A stretch of 54,426 nucleotides of DNA from Flavimaricola sp. (GCA_029255105.1 JAQWWH010000040.1:1-54426); one strand, 5' to 3'; shown: positions 25,403-34,450, numbered from the stretch's first letter. The notes: a model not told the origin generated them from the letters alone. Numbers and translations are program-made.

Positions 25403-26962
25403 ATGGCCGACGACAGTCCCCGTAAACGCCGAACCGGTGGCCGCGCCGGAAACTCTGCCCGCAGGGGGACGGCCCTGTTCGAACAGATGCCCTGGCGCCT
25501 GCCCGTCAACACCGACCGCCCGACCGAACCCTTGGGCGAAGAGGGGGTCGCGGCGATCCATGACGGAGCAATGCGCATCCTCGAGGAAATCGGGATCGAA
25601 TTCCTGAACGAAGAGGCGCTTGACCTGTTCCGTGAGGCTGGCTGCACGGTCAACGGCACCAACGTCCGCATGGGCCGTGACTGGGTCATGGAGATGGTGG
25701 GCAAAGCCCCCGCCCAGTTCGACATCACCCCCCGGAACCCGGACCGCAAGATCACCATAGGCGGCAAGCACATCCTGTTCGGCAATGTTTCCTCGCCGCC
25801 CAACTACTGGGACATGGAGATCGGCAAGAAGGTCTCGGGCACACGGGCGCAGTGTGCCGATCTGCTGCGCCTGACCCAGTACTTCAACTGCATCCACTTT
25901 GCCGGCGGCTACCCGGTAGAGCCTGTGGACATCCATGCCTCGGTCCGTCACCTCGATGTGGTCTTCGACAAGATGATCCTGACCGACAAGGTCGCCCATG
26001 CCTACAGCCTCGGGGCCGAGCGGGTCGAGGACGTGATGGAAATGGTGCGGATCGCCGGTGGGATGACGGAAGAGGAGTTTGCCTCTGCACCGCATATGTA
26101 CACCAACATCAACTCTACCTCGCCTCTCAAACATGACGTGCCGATGATCGACGGCTGTTTGCGCTGCATCCGCAAGGGGCAGGCGGTGATCGTGACACCC
26201 TTTACCCTTGCCGGGGCGATGGCGCCCGTCACCATGTCCGGGGCCGTGGCGCTTTCCATAGCCGAGGCGCTGTCGGCCATCGCGCTCTTTCAATACGTCC
26301 GGCCCGGCTGTCCCTGCGTCATCGGGACCTTCACCTCGAACGTCGACATGAAGTCGGGGGCCCCGGCCTTCGGCACCCCCGAATACATGCGGGCCACACA
26401 GATGACCGGGCAGATGGCGCGGTTCTACGGGTTGCCGATGCGGGCCTCGGGGGTCTGCGCGGCCAATGTGCCCGACGGTCAGGCCATGTGGGAGACATCG
26501 AATTCCCTGTGGTCCGCCGTCCAGTCGGGCAGCAACGTCGTCTATCACGCCGCAGGCTGGCTCGAAGGCGGGCTGATCGCCAGCCCCGAAAAGTTCGTGA
26601 TGGATTGCGAAATCCTGCAGATGATCCAGCGCTATATGGAGCCTGACATAACCGCCACCGGGCCGGAGGAAATCGCTCTCGATGCCATCCGCGAAGTTGG
26701 GCCATCGGGGCATTTCTTCGGCATCCAGCACACCCAGGACCGCTATGAAAAAGCGTTCTACCAGCCCTTTATCAGCGACTGGCGGAACTATGAGGCCTGG
26801 GAACTGGCGGGCGGCGTCTGGACGGCTGAGCGGGCGCACAGGATGTTCAAGGAAATCGTCGCAGGCTTTGAGCCGCCCCCAATGGACCCCGGCGTAAGAG
26901 AAGAGCTGGAAGCCTTCGTCACCCGCCGCAAGGCCGAAGGTGGCGCTCCGACCGACTTCTGA
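25403..26962 (+). CDS. MttB-family (non-pyrrolysine) methyltransferase
   Basis: 519 residues of the trimethylamine methyltransferase family. No in-frame TAG occurs, so this is not a pyrrolysine enzyme. Characterised non-pyrrolysine members demethylate quaternary amines such as glycine betaine, proline betaine or carnitine onto a corrinoid protein; no corrinoid protein gene is visible in the window. Recognisable segments include EEGVAAIHDGAMRILEEIGI, TPFTLAGAMAPVTMSGAVAL and the late YQPFISDWRNYEAW. ATG 25403 has AAGGAG 8 bases upstream. The N-terminal 30 residues are basic and low complexity. Substrate is unknown; betaines are the leading guess given the carnitine and DMSP genes nearby. Confidence 0.85.
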   Translation: MADDSPRKRRTGGRAGNSARRGTALFEQMPWRLPVNTDRPTEPLGEEGVAAIHDGAMRILEEIGIEFLNEEALDLFREAGCTVNGTNVRMGRDWVMEMVGKAPAQFDITPRNPDRKITIGGKHILFGNVSSPPNYWDMEIGKKVSGTRAQCADLLRLTQYFNCIHFAGGYPVEPVDIHASVRHLDVVFDKMILTDKVAHAYSLGAERVEDVMEMVRIAGGMTEEEFASAPHMYTNINSTSPLKHDVPMIDGCLRCIRKGQAVIVTPFTLAGAMAPVTMSGAVALSIAEALSAIALFQYVRPGCPCVIGTFTSNVDMKSGAPAFGTPEYMRATQMTGQMARFYGLPMRASGVCAANVPDGQAMWETSNSLWSAVQSGSNVVYHAAGWLEGGLIASPEKFVMDCEILQMIQRYMEPDITATGPEEIALDAIREVGPSGHFFGIQHTQDRYEKAFYQPFISDWRNYEAWELAGGVWTAERAHRMFKEIVAGFEPPPMDPGVREELEAFVTRRKAEGGAPTDF

Positions 26963-27010
26963 TCACGCCGCCGGGGCGGTTGTCCACATCGGTCGGGCGA
27001 AAGGGGCTGC

Positions 27011-27044
27011 GCCTTCCCCCTTCGCTCTGTCTCAAATACTCAAA
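27011..27044 (-). repeat. diverged copy of the GAGTATTT / AGAGCGAAG intergenic motif
   Basis: On the minus strand GAGTATTTGAGACAGAGCGA continues AGGGGGAAGGC. It matches the left arm of the inverted repeat at 42517-42550. It lies between the converging mttB-like and carboxylate-amine ligase genes; a short CCGCC/GGCGG hairpin lies at 26968-26979. Confidence 0.5.
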
Positions 27045-27096
27045 CCTGCTCTGCCAAAAGCCAACCAGCACGGCCGCTTGCATTGGCCGAACCCCC

Positions 27097-28230
27097 TCAA
27101 AGACCTTCCGTGAACTCACGGGCCAGCGCCCGCACGACCTCTTTGAGCGCCTCTTGGCGGTCGGCACCGGCTGACAGGGCCGATTGAAAGACCGCGACCT
27201 GACGGTCTGCACTCGTGCCCGTCTGCAGGATGCGACCGACGCTTTGCACCTCCTCAAGGCAGCCCAATGCGGCGGCGTGCGGGGTGACAAGGTGGATCAA
27301 CTCCTCGAACAGGGTGGCATAGGGGACGACCTCGCGGCGGCCAAAATCGATCAGACCCTCGGTCGGGCCATAGCGCTGCGCCCGCCACCGGTTTTCGCCG
27401 ATCAGAAAGCGGTCGTATTCGCGCCATCGCTTGTTCTCGTGGCGCAGCGAAAACAGCATCCGGAACAGGCTTTGGGTCAGCGCTGCGATGGCGATGGCAT
27501 CATCCAGACGGGGCGAGACATCGCAGATCCGCGATTCCAGCGTCGGAAACCGGGCCGAGGGGCGCAGGTCCCACCAGACCTTGGTGGCATCCTCGATCGC
27601 ACCGGACTGGACAATCATCTGAACCGACCGGTCGTATTCCGCAAAGCTCAGAAAATGCGGCGGCAGGCCGGTGCGGGGCAGGTTGTCAAACACGGTCAGC
27701 CGGTAGGAATGCAAGCCGGTTTCGTCACCTTCCCAAAACGGCGAGGACGTGGAGAGGGCCAGAAGATGGGGCAGAAAGTAGGAAAACTGGTTCAACAGGT
27801 CGATCGGCAGATCGTCATCCCCGATGCCGACATGCACATGCATCCCGCAGATCAGCATCCGCTGGGCGACGCCGGCAAGGTCCTTTTCGAGGGTCCTGTA
27901 GCGCTCCTTGTCGGTAAAGTGCTGATCGTGCCAACGGGCAAAGGGGTGGGTGGACACGGCCAGAGGGGCCAGTCCATGTTCATTTGCGATTTCGGCCACG
28001 GTCCGGCGCAAGTGGGCCAGATCCTCGCGGGCTTCGGATACAGTGGCGCAGACGCCCGTTCCCACTTCGATCTGGCATTGCAGAAATTCGGGGCTGACCT
28101 TCTTGGCCAACCGGTCAACGCAGGCTTGCATCAGACTGTCGGGGGCCGCCACGAGGTCGAGGGTGTCGCGGTCGACCAGCAGGTATTCTTCCTCGATTCC
28201 AAGGGTGAAGCTGGGGACAAAGGCAGCCAT
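27097..28230 (-). CDS. YbdK-type carboxylate-amine ligase (GCS2 family)
   Basis: 377 residues of the glutamate-cysteine ligase 2 family. The start [18 protein letters not shown] is the nucleotide/metal-binding signature, and [24 protein letters not shown] and [10 protein letters not shown] are the other conserved blocks. Family members join a carboxylate (often glutamate) to an amine with ATP; E. coli YbdK has weak gamma-glutamylcysteine synthetase activity and its true substrate is unknown. AAGGA lies 9 bases before the ATG. It follows the DMSP lyase gene by 133 bases on the same strand. Confidence 0.88.
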   Translation of the reverse strand: MAAFVPSFTLGIEEEYLLVDRDTLDLVAAPDSLMQACVDRLAKKVSPEFLQCQIEVGTGVCATVSEAREDLAHLRRTVAEIANEHGLAPLAVSTHPFARWHDQHFTDKERYRTLEKDLAGVAQRMLICGMHVHVGIGDDDLPIDLLNQFSYFLPHLLALSTSSPFWEGDETGLHSYRLTVFDNLPRTGLPPHFLSFAEYDRSVQMIVQSGAIEDATKVWWDLRPSARFPTLESRICDVSPRLDDAIAIAALTQSLFRMLFSLRHENKRWREYDRFLIGENRWRAQRYGPTEGLIDFGRREVVPYATLFEELIHLVTPHAAALGCLEEVQSVGRILQTGTSADRQVAVFQSALSAGADRQEALKEVVRALAREFTEGL

Positions 28231-28363
28231 GCCCAGGTCCTTGAGTGGCGCCAGTCAGGGACAGGCTGTTTGCCCGGTCCATTCCACGTCCCCAACGGCC
28301 TGCTTGTCAACCAGTGCGGTGGTCCCTGCGACACGCGCAGGGTCTGGCCCTCGGGTCTGACCG

Positions 28364-29035
28364 TCAGGCCTTGCGCCGTGCCGGACGGGAAAACACCATC
28401 TTCTGATCCCGCAGTTTGTCCTGTGGTCCCATCCAGGCATAGGCCAGCAAGGACGGTTCCCTGTCGGACACTGTGATCCGGTGCAGATGGCCGGGCGGGT
28501 TAAAGATCAGCGAACCCGGTGCGTAGACCCCGTGATGGTTCTCGGACACCGCACCCGACAGGCAGACATAGCTTTCGGTGATGCCGTCATGGGCGTGAAC
28601 GGGGTAGATGCAGCCGGGGGCAAACAGGACAAGCCCGAGGATGACGTCAGAGGTTTCAACCGGGCCTGCTGGGCCCGCGATCTCGGCATAGCCATAGCTG
28701 CGCTCAAGCCCCTTTGGCACCTTCTCGTAGCCGTATTGCCAGTGAAGTTCGGGGGCGATTGCATCCAGCGTCCGGATCAGCGCCGCCAGTTGCGCCTGCC
28801 GCCCCTTATCCAACGCCCGGCGCAGATGCCGCGTCACTGGAAGGGCGGTTGGCGGGGACGTGACCTTGAGGGGGGCATTCGCCTTGATCGCCCGGTTGAC
28901 CGCCTCTCGCACGGCGCGTTGATGCGACCGAACCGGCAAACTGCCGCCAGAGGGGAGAAAGCGATAAAGTTCATAGAACTCCCGCAACAGGTAGGCCCAG
29001 TCCGGGTGGTCAGATAGTCGCCTGGTCTCGGTCAT
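28364..29035 (-). CDS. dddL: DMSP lyase, DddL-type cupin
   Basis: Cleaves dimethylsulfoniopropionate to dimethyl sulfide and acrylate. 223 residues: an N-terminal helical part (about 1-95) and a cupin from about 98. The family blocks LHWQYGYEKVPKGLERSYGY and GLVLFAPGCIYPVHAHDG are clear, and the metal/catalytic set is H147, H149, E154, Y156 and H185. The C-terminal DREPSLLAYAWMGP is also typical of DddL as I recall it from Sulfitobacter and Rhodobacter. ATG 29035 (AGAGGG upstream) gives the family length; 25 extra in-frame codons upstream are rejected. Its presence points to a marine life with algal osmolytes. Confidence 0.85.
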   Translation of the reverse strand: MTETRRLSDHPDWAYLLREFYELYRFLPSGGSLPVRSHQRAVREAVNRAIKANAPLKVTSPPTALPVTRHLRRALDKGRQAQLAALIRTLDAIAPELHWQYGYEKVPKGLERSYGYAEIAGPAGPVETSDVILGLVLFAPGCIYPVHAHDGITESYVCLSGAVSENHHGVYAPGSLIFNPPGHLHRITVSDREPSLLAYAWMGPQDKLRDQKMVFSRPARRKA

Positions 29036-29194
29036 GTCGCCCTCTGCTCGCGCTGCTGGGGCACAGTGCAATTCCGCCCGCATCGGTCTTGCCGAAAACC
29101 GACATGTCATGGCGCGAATGTCATCAGTGTCCCGATGCAGTGCGGATCGTGGATTTTCTTTCCCTCTGCAATGGTACGTGGCCCGGCGCGCTGC

Positions 29195-30163
29195 CTATTC
29201 CTCGTTCAGGCAGTCGGCCAGCCCCTTGGCCAGTCCCTCGATCAGGGCAGGATACAGCGCCGTTCCGGGTTCCAGGTGCGTCCCTTCGGAATCAACCATG
29301 ACAATCCGGGCCTCGGTTCCGTCGACCAGCAGGTTCGCCCACTCGGGGCTGGTCTGGGCGTCTGTCAGAATGCAGCGCACGCCGGTGCTCTGGACCTGAT
29401 CACGCAGCGCGGCCAAATGGGCAGGCCCGGCAGAACTGGCGTCCGAGAGGGTGATTGCTCCAAGTGCAGGCAGGTCAAACCTGACCTCAAAGTATTGGAA
29501 CGCGTCATGCGGCACGACAAAAGAAAGGCCAGAGAGCGGTGCGAGGTCTGCCGTTGTTGTTGCGATCAATTGCGCCATCTGCGCGGCGAACCGGCTGGCG
29601 TTGCTGGCATAGGTTTCGGCGTTCTCCTGGTCCATGTCCCCAAGCGTCTGGGCGATGGACCCGGCCCATGCCGCTGCCACCATGGGGTCGAGCCAGGCGT
29701 GGGGGTCAGTGTCCGCCACGTCCTCGTCGCCATGATCATGGTCATGTGCATGGTCGTGATCATGCCCGTCGTTGGTGAAAAAGGCCGGATCGTCCCTCAG
29801 GGTCAGCCGCTCCCATCCGTCGCTGTCCAGAAGCGACACCTGCCGCGCCTCTGCCCCCAGAGTCTCAAGCGGTGCCGCCAGCCAGGGTGTCAGGGCTGGA
29901 CCAATCCAAAGGATCAACTCGGCTCGCGCAATCGCCATGGCATCCGAGGGTCGCAGGGCATAGCTGTGCGGCGATGCGCCGGGCGGCAGCAGCAGGATGG
30001 GGGTGCCGACCCCTTCCATGACTGAGGCCACGATGCTGTGGAGCGGCGGCGTGTCGACAAGTACCTCGGGCACATCCGCGAGGCTTTGGGAGGCGACAAG
30101 GGTCAGAGCGGTGGACAGAGCGGTGCTCAGACCATGGGCGAGGGTGCGCGGAAACGGGGGCAT
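29195..30163 (-). CDS. znuA: zinc ABC transporter substrate-binding protein
   Basis: Periplasmic zinc-binding protein feeding ZnuCB. 322 residues with a signal peptide (about 1-29), zinc ligands H66 (GASPHSYAL) and H155 (DPHAWLDP), a later histidine in VPHDAFQYFE, and a His/Asp-rich loop at 132-148 (NDGHDHDHAHDHDHGDE), the marker of zinc-specific members. It is transcribed away from zur-znuC-znuB across a 74-base gap that holds an inverted repeat expected to bind Zur, so both units should be turned off when zinc is plentiful. Confidence 0.95.
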   Translation of the reverse strand: MPPFPRTLAHGLSTALSTALTLVASQSLADVPEVLVDTPPLHSIVASVMEGVGTPILLLPPGASPHSYALRPSDAMAIARAELILWIGPALTPWLAAPLETLGAEARQVSLLDSDGWERLTLRDDPAFFTNDGHDHDHAHDHDHGDEDVADTDPHAWLDPMVAAAWAGSIAQTLGDMDQENAETYASNASRFAAQMAQLIATTTADLAPLSGLSFVVPHDAFQYFEVRFDLPALGAITLSDASSAGPAHLAALRDQVQSTGVRCILTDAQTSPEWANLLVDGTEARIVMVDSEGTHLEPGTALYPALIEGLAKGLADCLNEE

Positions 30164-30205
30164 GGGACCTCTTGAGCTTGGAACTGACCGGCTCTATAGA
30201 AGATA

Positions 30206-30220
30206 TGTTATATCATAACA
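30206..30220. promoter_or_regulatory. probable Zur operator
   Basis: TGTTAT-ATC-ATAACA, a perfect 6-base inverted repeat with a 3-base spacer, located between the divergent znuA and zur-znuCB. Its AT-rich form and place match Zur boxes in alphaproteobacteria. Confidence 0.82.
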
Positions 30221-30237
30221 AGAGGGCGGATTGACCT

Positions 30238-30732
30238 GTGGGACATTCCACGTCGACCAGCGGCTTCAGCCGCCATGACCATGACGCCTGCATCAGCGGC
30301 GCCATCGAAAAGGCCGAACAGCACTGCGCCGAAAACGGCCTGCAGCTGACGCCCGTGCGCCGTCGCGTTCTGGAAATCCTGCTTGAGGCGCATACCGCCA
30401 TGGGTGCCTATGACGTGCTGGACCGCTTGGCCGCTGAAGGTCTGGGGTCGAAACCGCCGATGGCCTATCGGGCACTTTCTTTCCTGACCGAGCATGGGTT
30501 TGCCCACCGGATCGAACGGTTGAATGCCTTTGTCGCCTGCACCCACCCCGGCGCGGCCCATGATCCGGCCTTCATGATCTGTCGCGCCTGCGGCACGGTG
30601 GCCGAGGCAGAGGCGGCCATGACCAGCGGCCCCCTGAGCCGGTCCGCCGAGGCCGCCGGTTTCATGATCGAACAGACCGTGATCGAGGCCGAAGGGCTAT
30701 GCCCTGGCTGCCAGCCCGGACCCGGCCAATGA
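30238..30732 (+). CDS. zur: Fur-family zinc uptake regulator
   Basis: 164 residues. A winged-helix DNA-binding region (LTPVRRRVLEILLEAHTAMG, then KPPMAYRALSFL) is followed by a dimerisation domain with ligand motifs CTHPGAAHDPAFMICRACG and a terminal CPGC, which with the two CxxC pairs gives the structural zinc site. Its position between znuA and znuCB makes it Zur and not Fur. It represses uptake genes when zinc is bound. The start is GTG 30238 with a weak ribosome site (GAGG about 12 bases upstream). It autoregulates if the adjacent palindrome is its operator. Its stop overlaps the znuC start (ATGA). Confidence 0.92.
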   Translation: MGHSTSTSGFSRHDHDACISGAIEKAEQHCAENGLQLTPVRRRVLEILLEAHTAMGAYDVLDRLAAEGLGSKPPMAYRALSFLTEHGFAHRIERLNAFVACTHPGAAHDPAFMICRACGTVAEAEAAMTSGPLSRSAEAAGFMIEQTVIEAEGLCPGCQPGPGQ

Positions 30733-31580
30733 TCCTGATCGAAGCGCAGGGGATTGCGGTCCGTCAGGGGCGGACGCAGGTGTTGGACGGCGTGTCCCTG
30801 TCCGTCAACCGGGGAGAGATCGTGACCATCGTCGGCCCCAACGGGTCCGGGAAATCCACCCTTCTTCGGGCGCTGATCGGGGCGCTGAAACCCAATCGGG
30901 GCAAGGTGCGGCGGGCAGAAGGGCTGCGGATCGGCTATGTCCCGCAAAAGCTGCATATCGACCCCAGCCTGCCCATGACGGTGCGCCGGTTCCTTAACCT
31001 GCCCCATCGGGTGGCCGAGGACGAGGCCCGCTCTGCGCTGGAACGGGCCGGGGTGGCCGGGGTCGCCCATCGGCAGATGTCGGACCTGTCGGGGGGGCAG
31101 TTTCAGCGGGTGCTGCTGGCCCGGGCGATCCTCATTAACCCCGATATCCTGATGTTGGATGAACCTACGCAGGGCCTCGACCAGCCGGGGCAGGCGGCCT
31201 TTTATCGCCAGATCGAGGATGTCCGCGCCCGGCTGGGCTGCGCGGTGCTGATGGTCAGCCACGAATTGCACGTCGTCATGAGCGCATCGGACCGGGTCAT
31301 CTGCCTGAACGGGCACATCTGCTGCGAGGGGACGCCAGAAGTCGTCCGGGCTGCCCCGGCCTATCGGGAACTGTTCGGAACGGGGACGGGTGGGGCATTG
31401 GCGCTTTACCGCCATGAACACGACCATGGACATGACCATGATCACGGGCAGGATCACGAGCATCATCATGGACACGACCAGCACAATCACAGCCATGGGG
31501 CTAGCCATGACGCCGCGAGCACGGATGGCGCGTCAGATCCCGCCAAACAGAAGCCCGCCAAACAGGAGCACGCTTCCTGA
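30729..31580 (+). CDS. znuC: zinc ABC transporter ATP-binding protein with His-rich tail
   Basis: 283 residues. Walker A GPNGSGKST at 36-44, Q-loop PQKLH, signature LSGGQFQR from 120, Walker B ILMLDEPTQGLD, and the switch histidine in MVSHELHVV. After the usual end (about 225) comes a 50-residue tail with dense His/Asp/Gln (RHEHDHGHDHDHGQDHE and more) that could bind or sense zinc in the cytoplasm. The tail coding sequence is repetitive (CATGACCATGA units). ATG 30729 overlaps the zur stop by 4 bases; a longer frame from 30699 is internal to zur. Confidence 0.94.
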   Translation: MILIEAQGIAVRQGRTQVLDGVSLSVNRGEIVTIVGPNGSGKSTLLRALIGALKPNRGKVRRAEGLRIGYVPQKLHIDPSLPMTVRRFLNLPHRVAEDEARSALERAGVAGVAHRQMSDLSGGQFQRVLLARAILINPDILMLDEPTQGLDQPGQAAFYRQIEDVRARLGCAVLMVSHELHVVMSASDRVICLNGHICCEGTPEVVRAAPAYRELFGTGTGGALALYRHEHDHGHDHDHGQDHEHHHGHDQHNHSHGASHDAASTDGASDPAKQKPAKQEHAS

Positions 31581-32365
31581 TGCTGGACGACTTTCTGGTG
31601 CGGGCAGCGCTTGCCGGGCTTGGGACGGCGATCGCAGCCGGGCTTCTTGGGTGTTTCGTCGTCTGGAGGCGGATGGCCTATTTCGGCGATGCGACGGCCC
31701 ATGCCGCGATCCTTGGGGTTGCGATTTCGCTGGCCTTTTCCCTGTCGGTCTTTGGCGGTGTGCTGGCGGTTTCCCTTGCCATGGGGCTGTTGCTGCACCG
31801 GCTGGAAGGGCAGGGGCGCGAGGTTAATACCGCGCTGGGGGTGCTGGCCCATACCGCGCTGGCTTTGGGGCTTGTGGCGGTGGCCCTGATCCCCGGCATG
31901 CGGGTCGATCTGGAGGCCTATCTGTTCGGCGATGTGCTGACAGTGACGCGGGGGGACCTTGCCGTCATCTGGGGCGGGGCCGCGGTGGTTGCGGCAGTTC
32001 TATGGTGGCATTGGTCTGCCTTGCTGACCGCAACGCTCAATCCCGATCTGGCGCAGGCGGCGGGGATTGATCCCCGGCGCGAACAGCTGATCCTGACATT
32101 GATGCTGGCCTGCGTTGTGGCGGTTGCGATCAAGGTGGTTGGCGCATTGCTGATTACGGCCCTCCTGATCATTCCGGCCGCTGCCGCCCGCAGCTTTGCC
32201 CGCACGCCCGAGGTCATGGCGGGGATTGCCATGCTCTTCGGCGCCATCGCAGCCCTCGGTGGGCTGGGCGGTGCCATCGTGTTGAACACCCCGGTGGGGC
32301 CGTCCATCGTCTGCGTCGCAGCGGGGCTGTTTGCGATATCCCGGCTGGCGGGGCGAAGCGGCTAG
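31580..32365 (+). CDS. znuB: zinc ABC transporter permease
   Basis: 261 residues and about eight membrane helices of the ABC-3 permease family. Typical segments are RRMAYFGDATAHAAILGVA near the N-terminus, which includes the coupling region, and KVVGALLITALLIIPAAAA in the second half. The ATG shares one base with the znuC stop (TGATG), so translation is coupled. Together with znuA and znuC it forms the high-affinity zinc importer of the inner membrane. Confidence 0.94.
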   Translation: MLDDFLVRAALAGLGTAIAAGLLGCFVVWRRMAYFGDATAHAAILGVAISLAFSLSVFGGVLAVSLAMGLLLHRLEGQGREVNTALGVLAHTALALGLVAVALIPGMRVDLEAYLFGDVLTVTRGDLAVIWGGAAVVAAVLWWHWSALLTATLNPDLAQAAGIDPRREQLILTLMLACVVAVAIKVVGALLITALLIIPAAAARSFARTPEVMAGIAMLFGAIAALGGLGGAIVLNTPVGPSIVCVAAGLFAISRLAGRSG

Positions 32366-32433
32366 ACTTGTCAGGACCTCTGCTAGCCGTCAGTCTTCTG
32401 ATGTGGCGGCGATGACATCGACGGAGACTGGCG

Positions 32434-32901
32434 ATGAGACATTGGATTGTAGCGACAGCATTTCTGGCAGCCGGGGCGCTGGGTGCAGAGGCCCAATGCC
32501 TTGCGCCTTCAAATCAGGCGGCTCTGACGGCCTCGGTTGAAGAGGGTGTGAATGAGATGCGGCAGGCTGCGGGCCTCCGGCCCTATGCATCCGAAGCAAG
32601 GCTGGCCCAGGCCGCGCAGGGTCATGCCTGCGACATGGCACAGAACGGGTTCTTTGGGCATCAAGGCTCGAACGGTTCCAATTCGCACCGGCGTGTGCAG
32701 CAAACAGGGTTCCGGACCTGCCTGACCGCCGAGAATATCGCATGGGGCTTTCGTGACCCGGCGCGGATCGTGAGCGGCTGGATGACATCGCCCGGTCATC
32801 GACAGAACATCCTGCTGGATCGGGCTGACAGCGCCGGGGTCGGTGTGGCCGAAGGGGCAGATGGACCGGTCTGGGTTCTGGTCGTGTCGCGCCGCTGCTG
32901 A
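32434..32901 (+). CDS. secreted CAP (SCP-like) domain protein
   Basis: 155 residues. A signal peptide (1-20) precedes a CAP domain with the family blocks LAQAAQGHACDMAQNGFFGH, TAENIAWGF and WMTSPGHRQNILL, ending with GVGVAEGADGPVWVLVVS. The histidines that line the CAP cavity (in GHACDMA, FFGHQG and SPGHRQ) are kept. Four cysteines may form disulfides in the periplasm. The biochemical function of bacterial CAP proteins is unsettled. GGAG lies 7 bases before the ATG. A 22-base perfect palindrome follows, shared with the converging dtd gene. Confidence 0.88.
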   Translation: MRHWIVATAFLAAGALGAEAQCLAPSNQAALTASVEEGVNEMRQAAGLRPYASEARLAQAAQGHACDMAQNGFFGHQGSNGSNSHRRVQQTGFRTCLTAENIAWGFRDPARIVSGWMTSPGHRQNILLDRADSAGVGVAEGADGPVWVLVVSRRC

Positions 32902-32907
32902 GGGGGG

Positions 32908-32929
32908 AAGAATTTTCGCGAAAATTCTT
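32908..32929. repeat. 22-base perfect palindrome between converging genes
   Basis: AAGAATTTTCG followed at once by its exact reverse complement. It begins 7 bases after the CAP gene stop and ends 8 bases before the dtd stop. It could act as a two-way terminator hairpin (A/T-rich stem with a CG centre) or a protein site. Confidence 0.7.
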
Positions 32930-32937
32930 GGCAGACC

Positions 32938-33375
32938 TCAAATGTCGAGGGTGATCGTGACCGGCCCGTCATTGATCAGGCTGACGGCCATATCCGCGCC
33001 AAACCGTCCCATCTCTACCCCGATGCCAAGGTCCCGCATCGCCTGTGCAAAGGCCTCATACAGCTGATTCCCGATGTCTGGTGCCGCGGCGGCGGAAAAG
33101 CCGGGGCGGTTGCCGCGGGATGTGTCGGCGGCCAGGGTAAACTGGCTGATGACAAGGGCCTGACCGCCGGTATCGGTCAAAGAGCGGTTCATCTTGCTAT
33201 CTGCGTCCTTGAAGATCCGCAGCTTGGCGATCTTTGCCGCCATCAAGGCGGGCTTAGTGGCGTCGTCGTCCTGCATCGCGCAGATCAGGATCATCAGGCC
33301 GGGTCCGATCGCGCCGATGGTTTGCCCATCGACCGCAACGGCGGCCTCGCTGACCCGCTGGACGACAGCCCTCAT
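32938..33375 (-). CDS. dtd: D-aminoacyl-tRNA deacylase
   Basis: Removes D-amino acids (and glycine from tRNA-Ala) mischarged on tRNA. 145 residues, the usual size. The two active-site motifs are seen as [17 protein letters not shown] and, at the C-terminus, [11 protein letters not shown]. The start [17 protein letters not shown] is canonical. Its ATG overlaps the stop of the PfkB kinase gene by 4 bases (ATGA), so the two are one operon with the kinase upstream. Confidence 0.95.
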   Translation of the reverse strand: MRAVVQRVSEAAVAVDGQTIGAIGPGLMILICAMQDDDATKPALMAAKIAKLRIFKDADSKMNRSLTDTGGQALVISQFTLAADTSRGNRPGFSAAAAPDIGNQLYEAFAQAMRDLGIGVEMGRFGADMAVSLINDGPVTITLDI

Positions 33376-34289
33376 AGCTCTGTGTCCCAGGGCGGGTTGG
33401 CGCCGGCCCGGCTGACGGTGATGGCGGCTGCGCGGACACCGAGGCTCAGGGCGTCGCGGATCACCGCTTCGGTCAGGGTGTCGAGGCCGGATTTCGTCAG
33501 CACCCCTGCCTTGTGCAAGGAGGCCAGCACCCCTGCGTTGAAGGTGTCGCCAGCGCCCACGGTATCGGCGACAGTGACGGGCGTGGCAGCAACAAAGGTC
33601 GCCCCAAGGGCTGAGTAGGCCGTAGCACCATCGGCGCCTTGCGTGATGCAGACCAGCCGTGGCCCTTTGGCCAGAACGCCTTTGGCCAACTCGGCGATAT
33701 CGCCCGGGCCCATAAGCCAGTGCAGATCCTCATCCGACAGTTTGACGATATCCGCCCGGGCCATCATCCGCTCGATCCGGTCGCGGTAAGCCACCGCATC
33801 GGTGATAAAGCTTGGGCGGATATTCGGGTCGATCATCGTGACTTTCGTCGCGGCGGCCTTGACCTGAAGCGCCTCATAGGCGGTCCCGCAAGGTTCTCCC
33901 ACGAGGCTGATGCCGCCAAAAAACAGGGCATCCGCCCCGGCCAGATCCGGCAGATCCGCCTCGGTCAGCATCCGACCGGCGGTGTTTTCGTCATAAAAGG
34001 CGTAGGTCGCCTGACCGTCCACCAGCCGTACGAAGGCCAGCGTGGTGGGCCGGTTGGACGTATGGGCGGGCGATACGTCGACGCGGCTGTCAGACAGCAC
34101 CTGACGCAGCAGATCGCCGAAGAGGTCGGACGAGAGCCCCGAAAAGAAGCCCGCAGGTACCCCAAGCCGCCCAAGGGCGATTGCGGTATTGAAAACCGCC
34201 CCGCCAGCATAGGGGGCAAAGGCATCTTCGCCCGCAGCGGATTTGCGCGGCAGCATGTCAATCAGGGCTTCGCCACAGGACAGGATCAT
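33372..34289 (-). CDS. PfkB-family sugar kinase (fructokinase-like)
   Basis: 305 residues. The N-terminal [13 protein letters not shown] and [15 protein letters not shown], and the C-terminal anion hole [12 protein letters not shown] with the catalytic aspartate, define the ribokinase/PfkB family. The best guess is fructokinase because of the GEALIDMLP start, but related kinases for other sugars cannot be excluded. Transcribed just before dtd with a 4-base overlap. The 161-base gap upstream of it (34290-34450) contains inverted repeats GCCCGC/GCGGGC (34341-34359) and TGGTCCT/AGGACCA (34373-34400), possible terminator structures of the preceding rightward side or of neighbouring leftward transcripts. 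Confidence 0.88.
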   Translation of the reverse strand: MILSCGEALIDMLPRKSAAGEDAFAPYAGGAVFNTAIALGRLGVPAGFFSGLSSDLFGDLLRQVLSDSRVDVSPAHTSNRPTTLAFVRLVDGQATYAFYDENTAGRMLTEADLPDLAGADALFFGGISLVGEPCGTAYEALQVKAAATKVTMIDPNIRPSFITDAVAYRDRIERMMARADIVKLSDEDLHWLMGPGDIAELAKGVLAKGPRLVCITQGADGATAYSALGATFVAATPVTVADTVGAGDTFNAGVLASLHKAGVLTKSGLDTLTEAVIRDALSLGVRAAAITVSRAGANPPWDTEL

Positions 34290-34450
34290 CGGGACCTCCG
34301 GTTCATGTTGGCGCTAACACCAAGGATGGTTCGAAGGGGTGCCCGCTAATTCGGCGGGCGTCAAGACTGCATTGGTCCTAAGAGAGGCCCCAAAGGACCA
34401 GACCGCCCGAGGGCGGGGCCGCGCTGGTCATGCATCGGCCGATGCGGGGT

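Noticed and set aside
25382-26839. 485-codon open frame on the minus strand
   Set aside because: Antisense to the MttB-family gene; no ribosome site and no domain.
25403-26962. Pyrrolysine-containing trimethylamine methyltransferase
   Set aside because: There is no in-frame TAG within the gene and no pyl gene in the window.
27184-28476. 430-codon open frame on the plus strand
   Set aside because: Antisense to the carboxylate-amine ligase gene, whose motifs are clear.
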